The notes: generated by a model not told the origin, from the sequence alone. Numbered from the stretch's first letter, positions 24,636 through 36,345 are shown. The stretch: 64,000 bases of DNA from Allomyces arbusculus (GCA_027604705.1 JADHYV010000019.1:276197-340196), one strand, 5' to 3'. A program made the numbers and translations.

Positions 24636-26309
24636 TCAGTGCCCCTCGTCCATCTTTCCCCCATCCGCGATCTCCACCGTGCGGCAATACCGCTCCCTCG
24701 CCGCCTCCAGCCGGTCCATGAACGGTCGCACCGCGGCGACCCCCACAAGCCGCGCGAGCGCGCGGTACGTCGGCAACACTTTCGCGTCCAGGAACCCGAC
24801 CTGCCCCCGGGCGATCGCGACTTCGTCGGCGGCAATCGGCGCGCGATCGAGCGCCGCTTGCTCGTTGTTCAGTTCGGTCATGAGCGCGGATGCCCACAGT
24901 GCGGCAGCGGGCGGGTCCTGCAGTTCGTTGCTGAGGTCGGCGCATTTCATGAGTACTTGTTGCAGGACGAGTGGGGAGTCGCGGCATGCGGGCCAGGGGG
25001 TCGTGGTGGAGGCCGAAGCGAGGAGGTGGTCGTGCTTGCCCATGTCGGTCGCGAGAATTATGGAGGTGATGGTCGTGCGCAGGGATTTGGCGGTTGTCGG
25101 GTCGAGCAAATGCAGTGGGCTGACGCGCGATTGGAGGAGGGCTGAGGTTACGGCTAGATTGGGGGTGGAAAAGGTCGAGGTCAGTGCAATCGACATGGAG
25201 GAGTAGGAGAGATGGGGCGTAGGTACCGGCGTGGTGGTTCTCCATCGGGCAGACGCCGTTGTACATGGCCGCGAGCTCTGTGTCCTTGGCCGCGTGGTAG
25301 ACGTTGCTGAGCCCTTCGTGGTCCTGGGTGGTATGCCGTCAGCAATACGTCAAACCAAACGAACTGGTCTCGTTCCGCAAATCACAGCGATACTGCCACG
25401 AAGACGACTGTACGAACCACATCGTGGCAAACTACAAACGGCAAATCACTTGCGTCAGTTCTCCATCCGCGCTCATCCCCACCCCCTGCATCCCAAACCA
25501 AGTCACGTACGCGCCGCTACCATCGACGCAACCGCATCCCGCCGTGCCAACCCTTCCTCACCCAACAACCCCGCCGCGCGCATCAGCGCGTACAGCGCGT
25601 GTGTGACATTGACCGCATGTGTAAACGAATGAAACGCCGGCAGCTTGTAATTCGCGCGCACCGTCGCGACAAACGTCAACCAGACATCGCGCGTCGCGTA
25701 CTCGACCGCCCCGGCCTGCTCGAGCAGCCACACGACCGCCAGGTCTTGGTCCTGCGCGTCCGGCAAGTCGCGTGGAATCGAAAAGTGCGGATCCCCGAGC
25801 TTGGCACGGCGCGAGTTCGCTGGCGGTGGGGATTGCGCCCGAAGGACCGGTGCGGCCGTTGCCGTCGTCGTTGGAGGGTCGGCCCGTGCGCGCTTGGGGG
25901 ACGTGGATGTGCCGCGCAGTATGTCCGCGTACGTGGGCGACCGCGGGCGCGCCGACGGCAGCAGCGCGCGGATCCGGTCGTAGTACCCGTCGCTGTCGCC
26001 GGAGTTGGTGCGGACGCGTTTGGCTGAATCGCCGGCGCCCGCGGAGGGCACGGCTGCCGCGCGGTCGAGCATGCGGAGCGTGATCTTGTAGGTCGCGACC
26101 GTTTCTTCGTGGAAGGCGAGGGTCGACGAGGGCGTCGGGGAAGCAGCTGCCGAGGCCTGCACGGCAGCGTGCGCCGAGTGCTCGACAGGCATGGCCGGCG
26201 ACGATGTCGACGCGGGGGCCGGGTCGCGGCGGGTCATATGAGGGCCGAGGAGAGAGAGGGCAGCGGACTGCGGGTAGTGCCGAGCGGCCGCGGCGCGTGC
26301 AGGCGGCAA
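24636..26309 (-). CDS. 3',5'-cyclic nucleotide phosphodiesterase (class I)
   Basis: Hydrolyses cAMP and/or cGMP and so ends cyclic nucleotide signals. Exons 26309-25511, 25431-25418, 25323-25227 and 25153-24636 join in frame for 475 residues. Metal-binding residues appear as FHSFTHAVNVTHALY, then AALCHDVDHEGLSNVY (HDxDH), KDTELAAMYNG and MENHH, and later the family segment DMGKHDHLLASA and KCADLSNELQDP, which supplies the last metal-binding Asp. The second exon is only 14 nt and encodes the CHDV of the HDxDH motif. The N-terminal third is Ser/Pro/Ala-rich and probably disordered, with no GAF, PAS or membrane segment. Substrate preference cannot be told. The start ATG at 26309 is the first in frame; a later one (MPVEHSAH) is possible. 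Confidence 0.9.
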
Positions 26310-26434
26310 AGGGGACGGCTAGCGCAAGCCGGCACGGACGCCGCGACGCGACGAAAAGAGAAGATGTTGTGAGCACAAGCTCGCACAATGACCCTAACAC
26401 TCACCGCGGGCCGCGCCTCGTACAGTGAACATGA

Positions 26435-26815
26435 TCAAAGCAACGCGGTCACGTTGCCCAATTGATATTTCTTACAGATGGAGAGTACCGACTGGACGTT
26501 GCATTCTTGAGCTGCCAGTTTCAGTTCGAATCGCCACCATGGGCCATGATAGCCGCGCCCGTGAACGCGCTCGGCCCCCAGCAGGGCCATGACGATCACT
26601 AATGCCACCGTTATCCCTGGGGCGGGCGCACTATGCCAAGCGGCCATGAAACACAGCAGAAAGGCCGAGCCGAGACACTGGCCGATGCATGCCATCCCGG
26701 CCAGCACAGGGTCAATCCGGCACTGAACCACACTCTTGAGCACGACCAGAACAACGAAGACATGATGCGCCAAGAACACCAACGGGAAAAGCGGGATCTT
26801 GATCAGCCAAACGAG
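26435..26815 (-). CDS. Possible membrane-protein exon, not recognised
   Basis: A 126-codon stretch is open on the minus strand in AT-richer DNA. It has three or four hydrophobic segments (IPLFPLVFLAHHVFVVLVVL, MACIGQCLGSAFLLCFMAAW, GITVALVIVMALLGAERV), then a hydrophilic end LSICKKYQLGNVTALL. The ordered alternation of hydrophobic segments suggests a real polytopic protein. Upstream on this strand, near 27045-26850, MGSSDSNSGPLQELSPTVIS and a DLQNVLGDLLG piece could be earlier exons, but I could not prove a splice chain. The opposite strand is also open, so this may be chance. Confidence 0.28.
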   Translation of the reverse strand, partial: LVWLIKIPLFPLVFLAHHVFVVLVVLKSVVQCRIDPVLAGMACIGQCLGSAFLLCFMAAWHSAPAPGITVALVIVMALLGAERVHGRGYHGPWWRFELKLAAQECNVQSVLSICKKYQLGNVTALL

Positions 26816-27905
26816 TCACCCAAGCAGATCTCCAAGCACGTTTTGGAGATCCTGTCAATGGGGCGAGCGAAACTCAGCCATGTGATCGGACATGTCGGAC
26901 ATACTTCACGGTGGTGGGACACCCTTGATCAAGGGGTAGGACAAGGTGCTGTGATGCTCCTCATCGTCGCGAAGGAAACTGTTCAAGTACTGATATCACT
27001 GTTGGTGACAGTTCCTGCAGTGGACCAGAGTTGCTGTCGCTGGAGCCCATTTCTGAAGTGTCAGGAGGAAATGAAAGCTAAAACGGTCGGTCATGGGCGT
27101 GATAGTTATGGACAGGTAATGCTTATGGAAAGCCATGGATCTTGAATAACCATACTAGTCGATGCTTGATCTGGATGGATCACCAGTTGGGTCACGCCGA
27201 CGGCCGTTCGTGCACGCTTCTTCTCGAAACCGATGTGAACAAAAGCATGATTGAACTTTGCAACGCGCTTGGTTGGGTCGAGGTTCCTTGTGAGTGTGGA
27301 CCGAGTGTGCTGGGGAGGGGGAGGCGGGGCGCTGCTTTTCCAGACTGGAGCAAAGCGCCACGCCACTTTCCTGCATTTCCAAATTGTGCCTTCGACTTGG
27401 CATGACATGGAGGTGGCCCGAGTCAGCTCGCGACACTCACGCTTGTCGACCTGATTGTGCGGACTCAGCGCACTCTGGGTGCGACGTCGCCTGGATGGCT
27501 GTGCCGAGATGAGTGGGGCCTGGCTGCTGAAATTCGTTGTTCGATTATGAAAGTTCGATGGGATCGGCGTCGACGCCGGCCTTGGCAAAATATCAAGTTT
27601 GTTTGTATTGACGTGATGCTGCACTGGCTGTAACAGAAAAGGTAAGACGGTGAACGAAACGGGACCAAGCTCAAATGAACAAAGTCATACGAAGTTTCGC
27701 TTCGCGGTCGGGACATGACGCCTGCGGGACTCTCTCCCCCTCCTCGACATGCTGGCAATGGCCCTGAATCGTTGCGGTAAAGTGCAGAAGCGCAAGTCCT
27801 TTCAACACTTTCAAAGGGGACGTGGAGATAGCGACGGTGGAACAGCAAAGAGAAAGTATGTACAGCTGGCGAACCAGGAATTGGGTGGACAAAACATGCT
27901 CGTGT
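26816..27905. other. AT-richer stretch upstream of the possible membrane-protein exon
   Basis: May hold 5' exons of the feature at 26435-26815. Otherwise no gene, RNA or repeat was recognised. Confidence 0.3.
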
Positions 27906-29276
27906 TCAAACCGACGCGCCCGCATCCGCGCTTGGCGATACGGCCGGATCTTCCACAGATCCCACATCGGCCCCTTCGGCATTCTTGACAGACGCGTCGA
28001 CCCCACCCTCGCTCTTCCCCGGGTCCACGAGCGCCGTCAAATCCTCGAGCAAGTGCTCGACTTTGCGCACAAGCGCCGCGGTTGTTGCCAAGTCGCGCCA
28101 CGACTCGACCTTCCTGGTCCCGCCCAACTCGACAAGCGCACGGACATATACCTCATCCCCGCGCACGAGCGCACCGAGCGCATGCACGCACGCCTGCGCA
28201 ACCGCCGCATGCGCATGCTCATCGCTCATCCCCGGCACGGCCGTCACATGCCAATCAATCGCAGCCACAAGGATTGGGACCAACGGCGGGTCGGCCTTCT
28301 TATCCAACGCCTCGATCGCGCGCGGGTTATTCTGCAACGCGTTCCCGACCGTCCGGAAAAACTGGACCGCCGCGTGCGCGTTGGCCACGGTTGCGGGTTT
28401 CCGCGTCGTTTGTGCCAGGTACCGCTCCGCAAGCGCGCCGAGCGTCGGGTGCAGGGCCTTGGCAATCGTCGTGCCCGTCTCGATATCGTGCGCGGCCGAT
28501 TCGAGCGCCGCCCACTCGCCGTGCGTGAGTGGGATGTTGCCGACGATGCGGGCCGCGAGCATCAACACTTGCGGCTCGTTCAGGTCGTCGTCGGCCTGAA
28601 TTGGGCCTGAACGGGCGGCTGCAGCGGGTGTGGGACGAGCGCGGCCGCGCCGCCGCCCTCCGAGCGGCACTTCCTCGCGCTCGGTGCCCGGGACGACCAC
28701 GACCGCCCCATTCTCGTCCGCGTCCGACTTGGCAGGCAACTTGGCCCACCGCTCGCCCGTCGCCCAATCGAACCGGATATCCAATCCGGGCGGCAGGACT
28801 TGTCCCTCGCGGATGACCGTGTACTCGCTCGTCGGCACAAACTCGCGCGGGTAACAATCGTCGTGGTGCTCGGTATTGCACAGCGTATTCGGGTCATTGT
28901 GCCGCTGCTGGTACTTGATGGTCTCGTACGTCGCCGAGACGGTCAGGTGCGCCGCCGTCAACAGCAGGATAGCCGCCATGGCAAGTAGGATGGCGGCCAT
29001 GGGCGGAATCCGTCGCGCGCGACGCGTGCATCGTTGCCGCCAGGTGGAGGCGCGCCGATGGCGGCGCTGTCGCAACGGGTCCCGGTCCGAGTCGGAGGTC
29101 AAAGAGCACGTCGAGCTCGTGTCGTCGTCGTCGGCCATGTTGACGGGCACGGCGAGATGGTCGACCGAGTCGGGGTGCGCAAAGCCGGAGCGCGAGTAGG
29201 CGGCGCGGTCGGGGTGCGGGTCGGTGCCGCCGGCTGGCGCGTTCCACGAGGGCATGCTTGTCATTGACCGCAGCAA
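27906..29276 (-). CDS. SIL1: SIL1-type nucleotide exchange factor for ER HSP70
   Basis: SIL1 makes the ER-lumen HSP70 (BiP/Kar2) release ADP. This is a single 456-codon exon. An N-terminal cytosolic-like segment of about 90 residues, rich in Arg and Asp, precedes one hydrophobic stretch (MAAILLAMAAILLLTAAHLT) that would act as signal anchor. After it comes EFVPTSEYTVIREGQVLPPG and LDIRFDWATGERWAKLP, the family signature of SIL1. A helical armadillo-like C-terminal part has FRTVGNALQNNPRAIEALDK and VHALGALVRGDEVYVRALVE. No KDEL/HDEL-type retention signal is seen at the C-terminus, which ends in an acidic Ala/Ser-rich tail. The long N-terminal extension is unusual for SIL1; a shorter start at a later Met is possible. 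Confidence 0.82.
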   Translation of the reverse strand: MLRSMTSMPSWNAPAGGTDPHPDRAAYSRSGFAHPDSVDHLAVPVNMADDDDTSSTCSLTSDSDRDPLRQRRHRRASTWRQRCTRRARRIPPMAAILLAMAAILLLTAAHLTVSATYETIKYQQRHNDPNTLCNTEHHDDCYPREFVPTSEYTVIREGQVLPPGLDIRFDWATGERWAKLPAKSDADENGAVVVVPGTEREEVPLGGRRRGRARPTPAAAARSGPIQADDDLNEPQVLMLAARIVGNIPLTHGEWAALESAAHDIETGTTIAKALHPTLGALAERYLAQTTRKPATVANAHAAVQFFRTVGNALQNNPRAIEALDKKADPPLVPILVAAIDWHVTAVPGMSDEHAHAAVAQACVHALGALVRGDEVYVRALVELGGTRKVESWRDLATTAALVRKVEHLLEDLTALVDPGKSEGGVDASVKNAEGADVGSVEDPAVSPSADAGASV

Positions 29277-29543
29277 AATGCGGAGAGGAGAGGAAGTGTG
29301 GAGAGGATGAGGGCCGAATCAGTTTGGGGGTCGAGCGTCGACGTGGCAGCGGCGTGCCAACGACGTGGCCATGTTCGATGTGGCGATGGAGCTCATAGCA
29401 ACGGCGTTGGCTGTCACTGTGACAGCGCACGTGCGAGCAAATGACCACCGCGCACGAAATGCTTCCTCCTCGCGCCCACCCCGTCGCGTCGTCGTTGCGA
29501 AAACCGGAACGCGCGCCCATCAACGACATCAACACCAGCCACC
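29277..29543. promoter_or_regulatory. Divergent promoter region of SIL1 and FCF1
   Basis: 267 bases separate the two ATG codons. No TATA box was seen. Confidence 0.4.
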
Positions 29544-30504
29544 ATGGTAGGCAGAACGAACCCGCAACTTGCTGCAATCGCCGACCGCAAAGTTCCAATG
29601 CCCTGACCCGCTCGGTTCCGCCCTTGCCCGCGATGCCAGGGGAAAGCCAAGAAGACGCGTCAATTTGCCATCACCAAGCGCATCATCTCGCCGAAGGATG
29701 CACGACTGTATGTCTCGAACACTCTACTTGTGCTTCGCGGCCGTTAGCCGCCCGGTTGCCATGCATCGCGGCCCTCCGCTTCGAATCGGGACTGACCGTC
29801 AACCCCGGAACGCGTCACCCACGTCTCCAGAAAGCAGGTCCAGGAGAAGACCATCAAGAAAAAGGAAGAGGAGAAGAAGAAGAAGGTGCACCATGTGTGC
29901 GTGTCGTATCTCGTGTCTCGGCTCCTCCTTTCCGCGTCGATTGCAAATGCTCACCACTGCCATTTGCCGTCAACAGCGACCAAGTCGCGTCGTCCATGTT
30001 CTTCCAGTACAATGAGGCGCTCGGCCCGCCCTACCACGTGATTGTCGATACCAACTTCATCAACTTCTCGATTCAAAACAAGCTCGACCCGCTCAAGGCC
30101 ATGATGGACTGCCTCTACGCCAAGTGTGCGCGTCATTTTCCCTCTCCGTCCCCGAAGCACCATGAACGTCATCCTCACCCCCCCCCCCCCCCATCCCGCT
30201 TCCAGGCATCGTGTGCATCCCCGACTGCGTCGTAGCCGAAATCGAAAAGCTCGGCATCAAGTATCGCTTGGCGCTCAAGACGGCGCGCGACCCGCGGTTC
30301 GAACGGCTGCCGTGCACGCACAAGGGCACCTATGCCGATGACTGCATTGTGAACCGCGTCACGCAGCACAAGTGCTATATTGTCGCGACCTGTGATAAGG
30401 AGCTCAAACGCCGCATTCGCAAGATTCCGGGCATCCCGATCATGTACATTTCGCAGCGCAAGTACCAGATTGAGCGGTTGCCCGACGCCAACAGCTGGGC
30501 ATGA
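29544..30504 (+). CDS. FCF1: FCF1/Utp24 PIN-domain endonuclease of the SSU processome
   Basis: Nucleolar endonuclease acting in 18S rRNA maturation at sites A1 and A2. Exons 29544-29546 (ATG only), 29640-29707, 29831-29896, 29977-30125 and 30206-30504 give 194 residues; the family norm is about 195. It opens [20 protein letters not shown], followed by a Lys/Glu-rich stretch. The PIN domain shows [14 protein letters not shown] with its acidic site residue, [21 protein letters not shown] with the paired Asp, and [20 protein letters not shown]. The start exon contains nothing but the ATG. Introns are 93, 123, 80 and 80 nt; the last holds a run of 15 C. Confidence 0.95.
30178..30192 (+). repeat. 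Poly-C run of 15 in FCF1 intron 4
   Basis: C15 just before the acceptor, in the polypyrimidine-tract position, as in the MED16 intron. Confidence 0.9.
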
Positions 30505-30817
30505 GTGAGAGCGTGTGGTGTGATGCGGTCGGAGTTGGTGGAGGAAGGTGGGGAGAGGTGTGCTTCTTGATTTGCGTTTTCGGTGCCGGTGCCTGTACAG
30601 AACAACCCATACATTTGGTGATTTCCCTTTGCGTGCGCGGTTTATTCACGGCGTTTTTCTGTTGATGGACAGTATTCAACCGAAGTCCGCCAGTCAGTTC
30701 ATGCATCGCGACCGCAATCACAGCTTCGAGCTGTTTGAGATCCAGCGCTCGCACTCTGTCCATCCATCATGAAGAGCTGCAAGCCCACCAAAATGTATTC
30801 GCGCTTCTTCTCGCGCA
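30505..30817. other. 3' flanks of FCF1 and GCP2
   Basis: Convergent 3' regions of the two genes. Nothing further is recognised. Confidence 0.5.
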
Positions 30818-33575
30818 TCACATCCCCGCCAACACCCCCTCGCGCTCGCCCGTATAAAACCCATTGAAATCGAGCCGGTGCATCAAGACCAAATACAAAT
30901 TCGACTCGGTCGACGCGTACTCCTTGAGCGCCTCGAGCAGCAACTTCATGTACCGGTGCCACGCGTCCTGGATTCGCCGGAACCGCGTCTCGTAAATCGT
31001 GACCTGCTCCACCGTGACCGCCTCGGCCACGGCCACATTCCCGGCACTTGGCGCGAGCCACTTCAAGAACAGATCGTGTAGCGGCGCAAACTGGTGAATC
31101 CGTTCCACGAGTCGCTGGTAGAGGTGCAGCAGCCGCTCATTGCCCATGAATGAGTCCTTGATACACGTGGCCAAAAAGTCGTGCAGGTCCGTGAGCACGT
31201 CGTCGACCGTGGACGCGGCCGCAAGCCGCGCCTCGAGTGCCGCGTGGTGCGGCTCAATTACGTCGTGCGTCAGGTAGTACCCGAGCGACTCGACAAACGC
31301 CAGCATTTGCATGCGCAGGTGCGTCACGTGTGGACCCATTCGGCGGCGCAGATGCGCCAGGGCGTCGTTGGGTGCAGGTGCGGCTGCGGTCATGCGGGAC
31401 GTGTACCGCCGCTGCAACTGCTGTCCGTGCGCGGCCCACCCGGCACTCAGTTGCCGCTCGAGGTGCCGCACCTGCACGAGGTTGCGGAAGAGCATCTGGT
31501 ACTTGGTGATGGCGCGGCGCGAGAACACGAGAGAAAGCGGGAAGTCAACCTCGTACCAGAACACGAGCGCCGCGATCGCGTGGTAGGTTTTCTTGGACGT
31601 CGCGGCCGACGGGTCCGTGCGGAAGTCGGCTGACGACGAGAGGGACGACGCGCTGCGGTCGATCCCGGCACCTGGACCGGCGCCGCCACGCGCCATCGCC
31701 GGCAAGTCCGAGGAGACCTTGAGAATTCCCGTGAGCTGGTCGAACAGCGGCACCGGGTCCATGCCGAGCTTGATATCCTCCTTCCACGGGTCCTGGCACA
31801 GCGCCGACGCCGGGTTGCGAATAGCCAAGTCGACCAGCGACTGTAATTTGCCCATTGACACTTGTTGCCAAGGCTTTTGCAATTCGTCCGCGGCCAAGTC
31901 GAGGAAATGGTCCATGAAATCCGACATATCGAGCAAGAAATAGTGCTTGATCGACCGCAGCCGCGCAAGCAAGTGCTTTTGCGTCATCAAAAACTCGAGC
32001 AGGTGCCGGTTCGCTTGCCGGTAGGCCGCCTCGATCTCGACAATGTAGGCGCCCGTCCCATCGACCGTCTTGACGAGCTCGTTGAGCACCCCCGCATTGG
32101 CCGCAACCGCGTTTCGCGCGGCCTCGGCGGCTTCCTCGGCAGCCGTTGCCGCGGCAGCGGCCGACAGGTCCTGCGCGCCGTGCGACTCGCGGCACTCGCT
32201 GTAAACGTTCAGGTACTTGCCCGTGAGCAGGATCTTGTCGGCATAGGGCGCGAGAAACGGCGGGACCGCGTCGGCACGGATGCGGTACCGGCCCTCCCAG
32301 TACTTGTCGTTGAAGTCTTCGGCAATGTTCTTCTTCTTAAAGTCGCGCTCGACAATCATAAATTCGTCGTAGGGGTCCTGCAGCTTGCCGAGGTGGATCC
32401 ACTTGCGCAAGATTTGCAGGAACGGCTGCGCCGCCGACGAGAGCAGGTAGTGGTGCAACTTTTTGCGGCCCGGGTCGCCAGACGTCGCAATGTACCGCGT
32501 CGACAACATGCCGAGCAGACCGCCGCCGGTAAAGTGCCAGTCGGTGGGTGGGTCGATGAGACTTGGGCCCAGCCGCGCCGCCAGGTTCGTCACGTCGGTG
32601 GTCGAGCTGGTGGGCAAGTCGAGCGCCGAGGCCGAGCGTGACGGTGCGGCTGTCGAGTAGAGCCGCGTCTTGTTGTGAATTTCAAGGCAGATTTCCGCGC
32701 ACGAGAGCAGCGTCGTCATGGTCGGGTAGAGCTGCGTCCACAGCCGCTGCAGCGAAAATGCCGGGTTGGTGCGAAACTCGTTTTCGAGCTGCACGACGAG
32801 CAAGCTGTACTCCTATACACGGCGGAAGGAAGAAGGTGAGCATCTATAGCGTGGAAAAGCGCGACGAAGCCAGTGCACGACATACTCGCTTGAGGTTGCG
32901 CATCGCCGCGCCAATCGCGTGGTTCACAAACCCGCACGTAAACTTGGAGTAGGTGAACAGGAACCCTTCCATGATCTGCGTGCAGGTCGCGAGCGGGAGG
33001 AGCCGCTTGGCAAACGCGACGAGCGACGCGTCGAGTCCCGGATCAATCACAAAGTGGTCGGTCGTGGTCAAGATGGCTGGCGTAAACTTGTGCTGGACGT
33101 CGAGTTCCTGGATCGGGAAGATGGTCTCCTTGGTGGGGCTCGGCAGAAACGTGATGTACTTGCCCTCGATGCCCTGCAGCGAGAGCCACATACGGTCATG
33201 ATCACTGGTCGTCCGGGAGAGTGACCGAGGCGCCAGCGGAAACGCACCATGAACAGGTACAGAAGGTCCTCAATCAGCGCCGTCTGCTGGGCCTCGAACG
33301 GTAGCCGTGCAGCGCTCGACGCGTTAGTCGCCTGCGTTCCGAGCGACGACGTGGACGACGCCTGTGATTTACATTCTCGCCGTCAAATTCTGGTGTCGTT
33401 CGCGGAGTTCAGCGTGGTCCCGTACGTCGCGACGCAATCCCGACATGCTCGCGCTACTCGTGCTGCCGTTACGTGTCGTGCGCATGCGTGGCGATGTGCT
33501 TGAGGGCAAGATGGGTGACCGTGCACTGCCGAAACTCGATGACGACGCTTGCGACATTGGCCTTGGTGGCGGCAT
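30818..33575 (-). CDS. TUBGCP2: Gamma-tubulin complex component 2 (Spc97/GCP2)
   Basis: Core subunit of the gamma-tubulin small complex that nucleates microtubules at spindle poles and basal bodies. Exons 33575-33426, 33361-33248, 33173-32886 and 32812-30818 give 848 residues. Family landmarks run in order: TALIEDLLYLFMGIEGKYI (grip1 start), CTQIMEGFLFTYSKFTCGFV, AAMRNLKREYSLLVVQLENE, WIHLGKLQDPYDEFMIVE, DFNDKYWEGRYRI, ADKILLTGKYLNVYSECRES, FLMTQKHLLARLRSIKHYFL, SLVFSRRAITKYQMLFRNL (grip2) and, at the end, LMHRLDFNGFYTG. All match animal GCP2. The N-terminus is a short Ser/Arg-rich region with no long extension. Introns are 64 to 74 nt. The next gene upstream on this strand (PPIL2) ends 288 bases away. 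Confidence 0.96.
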
Positions 33576-33863
33576 GGTTGGGTCAAGGTTGTGTTGCTTG
33601 TCAATGAGCGCGAATTGCAGCGAGTGTAGATTGATTTGAATGGGTTGTTGGTGATGGGGATGGTTGGCCTGGTCGACATGATGGAGAAAAGTGATCTGCC
33701 GTCGCACGCACACCTTGGCCTCCGACTCGCGACCATCACAGCTTCCAGACTTTGCCATTGGCTATGCTTTACCCAACCGTTGGTCGATAAATAACTGTAC
33801 ATGAGGACCCGCTGATCAGCCTCCCTCTCCATGTGCCATCCCAGCTTGCGACCGGCCGACCAA

Positions 33864-35943
33864 CTACGACCAGTTTTCGAACGAAGCCTCGCCCTGCCTC
33901 GCCGCCTTCTTCGGCTCCCCACCCTCCGGTTCTCCCTTGCCAGCCGCGCGCTTTACCGGCCCAAACAAACTCGCGACCGCACTCCTGCTCTTACTCGCCG
34001 CGAGCTGCTGCTTGAGGTACTTGCCGACGACTGGCGGGTCGCTCGATCCCGCCGATCCTGCCGCATTCAACGACCCAAGCCAGGTCCCCTCCTGCGCGAG
34101 CTGTTCCTGGCGCGATTTCGGCTGTTCGGCCGCCTTCGCGATCCGTTCGGCGTACCGCTTGCGCCAATCGGCAAACGGGTCCACAAAGACGACAGCGCGT
34201 GTGATCGTGATGGGCGCGAGAGGCCGGTCCTGGTCGTTGGTGGCCAGAGATTCCATTTTGGTCAGCACGTCGAGACCGCCGACAAGCCGGCCGAAAATGG
34301 TGTGTTTTCCGTCAAGGTGTGTGCAGGGGGCGTAGGTAATGAAGCTACACGGAGTGAGAAACGCGGGTTAGAGGAGTAAGCGGGTGGAGAGGATTGCGGG
34401 CGAGAAATAGCACGTACAACTGCGACGTGTTGGTGTCCTTGCCGCGGTTGGCCATGCACAACAGACCGCGCGCATTGTGCGAGAGGTTGGGCCGGATCTC
34501 GTCCTTGAACTCGCCCCCCCAGCAGCTCTTGCCGCCCTTGCCGGATCCGGTTGGGTCGCCACCTTGAATCTAAACGAGTGGGAGTTGCGTCGAGTTGGAC
34601 AATCAGATCAGCGACCGGGAAAATTGACGAAGCAACCAACGAACGCACCATGAAGCCGGGAATGCTCCTGTGGAACGAGACGCCGTCGTAGTACCCGGAT
34701 GAGCACAAGGACAGGAAGTTGTGGCACGTTTGCGGGGCCTGGAAGAAAGAGCGCAACGTGAGCCCGAGGAAACGCAATGACTAGCGGCCCAGCACAGCGA
34801 CACAGCGTACCTGCGCGCAATACAGCTCGAGATTCAAATCGCCGATATTCGTCTTGAGCTGCACGTAGCCGTGGCCCTGGTCGACTTTGCCACCCTTCTT
34901 CCCCTTGGGCGGGTTCTTGCGCGCCTCGGCCACCTCCTTGGCAAACTCGCGGTACATGAACTCATCGTCCTTGAGTTCCACGCGCTCCGAGTCAGTCTGC
35001 ACGTCCATGGCCGTCGACGTGAACGCGGCCGCGAGCCGGCCCGTCGATGCAGCCGTATTCGCCTTGAACTCGGACGCGTTCCCCTTGGCAGCCTTGGCCG
35101 CCGCCGCCGCCTGCACCTGCGCCGTGGTCACGACGCCGCGCACGGGCTCCACCTTGGTCGAGGCCATTTCCCGCAAGACCTTGGTCGCGAGTCCCGACAA
35201 GTTCATCGACTGTTGCGCCGAGTTGGGCCGCTCAAACTCGGCGCGGTGCTTGAGGAACCAAAAATCTTCAAAGTTGCGCTTCGACAGGTCTTGCGGGTCC
35301 TGGATGACGATAATATCGCGGCGCGTAAACGGGGTCGCATTGTCATCGAGCAAGTCCTTCCAGTGCTTGGCGTCGATGTTGAGTTGCTTGACGGCCTCGT
35401 ACGAGTAGACGTTGCCCGTCGTGGCAATGGCGACAATATGCGACGCGTCGGTGAATTCCTTGCGCGTGATCGGGCAGTGGTAGACGTCGTCTTGATTCTT
35501 GTGAAAGTGCAGCGTGATCAGGTCGGACTGGTTTAGCGGCGCGCCGGTGACGGGGTTGATCGACTTGTTTTCCTTGAGCCAGTGGAGAATGTTTCTGATG
35601 GGGTGGTAATCGCGAATTCGGTCAGCATCTGGTTGCTGAGCGTGTTGTTGCGAGATGACCGGACGGTGGAGGGTGGTCGTGATGATTGCGCCCACAACCG
35701 TCCTTTCCGACGCACAAATTGTGCTCGACGGGAAACATACTCGCGGTCAAATACAACGCCATCGCGCGTGCAGACCGGGTCGCTGAAGGACTGCAGCGTG
35801 AGCGCACAGGCGTGAAATGGTAGTTTCTTGAAGGTCGATTTTGATTTCTTGCCGCTGGCGCCGCCAAAGTTGAGGCCGCCCTCCGAGTGGGCGTTGCTCC
35901 ATTCCGAGTGCGTGATGTAGAGCTTGTCGGTCCACTTGCCCAT
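33864..35943 (-). CDS. PPIL2: U-box/cyclophilin peptidyl-prolyl isomerase (PPIL2/CYC4 type)
   Basis: Nuclear protein, spliceosome-associated in animals, joining a U-box-type ubiquitin ligase domain to a cyclophilin domain. Exons 35943-35741, 35594-34811, 34738-34649, 34569-34418 and 34344-33864 give 569 residues. It starts [17 protein letters not shown], as in the family. The U-box region holds [34 protein letters not shown] and [10 protein letters not shown]. The cyclophilin domain (from about residue 285) has [20 protein letters not shown], the catalytic-Arg segment [19 protein letters not shown] and [20 protein letters not shown]. His replaces the Trp that binds cyclosporin in CypA; PPIL2 proteins commonly differ there. 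A Lys-rich C-terminal tail follows. The 146-nt first intron is longer than most here. Confidence 0.94.
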
Positions 35944-36345
35944 AGTGATTGTCGAATTGATTAATTGGAACAACGCCAGGATGCTGCGACAGCTGCAACG
36001 TCGGCCTGGTCGCTGGATGCGGTGGACTTGCTCTTCATTCCGCACGCGCGGCTGCAAGCGGAGAAGGCGATGGCCGTGGCAGCCTCTTCTACCGCACAAT
36101 CCACCTCTCCACCGCAACTGCCAACAACCGCCTCGACCGCCGGCAACCGTCGGCCAGTGGCAACCACGACCACCTACCACCAGCAATCCGGATAATTTGG
36201 ACCGGCCCGTGAGTGCGCAACTTGACGGCAAGACTCACTGCGTTCTGCTGCACGTTCCCACCTGGCCCGACCTCGGCTCGGGCCCCGTCGACGCCGTCCA
36301 CGGCCCGCACCAAGTGAGTCAGTCACCAGCTCGCGACCAATCGCC
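35944..36345. promoter_or_regulatory. Divergent region between PPIL2 and the RTC4-like gene
   Basis: 402 bases between divergent start codons. A 76-codon open frame on the plus strand (35965-36195) has a composition like coding sequence but no recognisable domain and no splice link to the RTC4-like gene, so it is not called. Confidence 0.35.
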
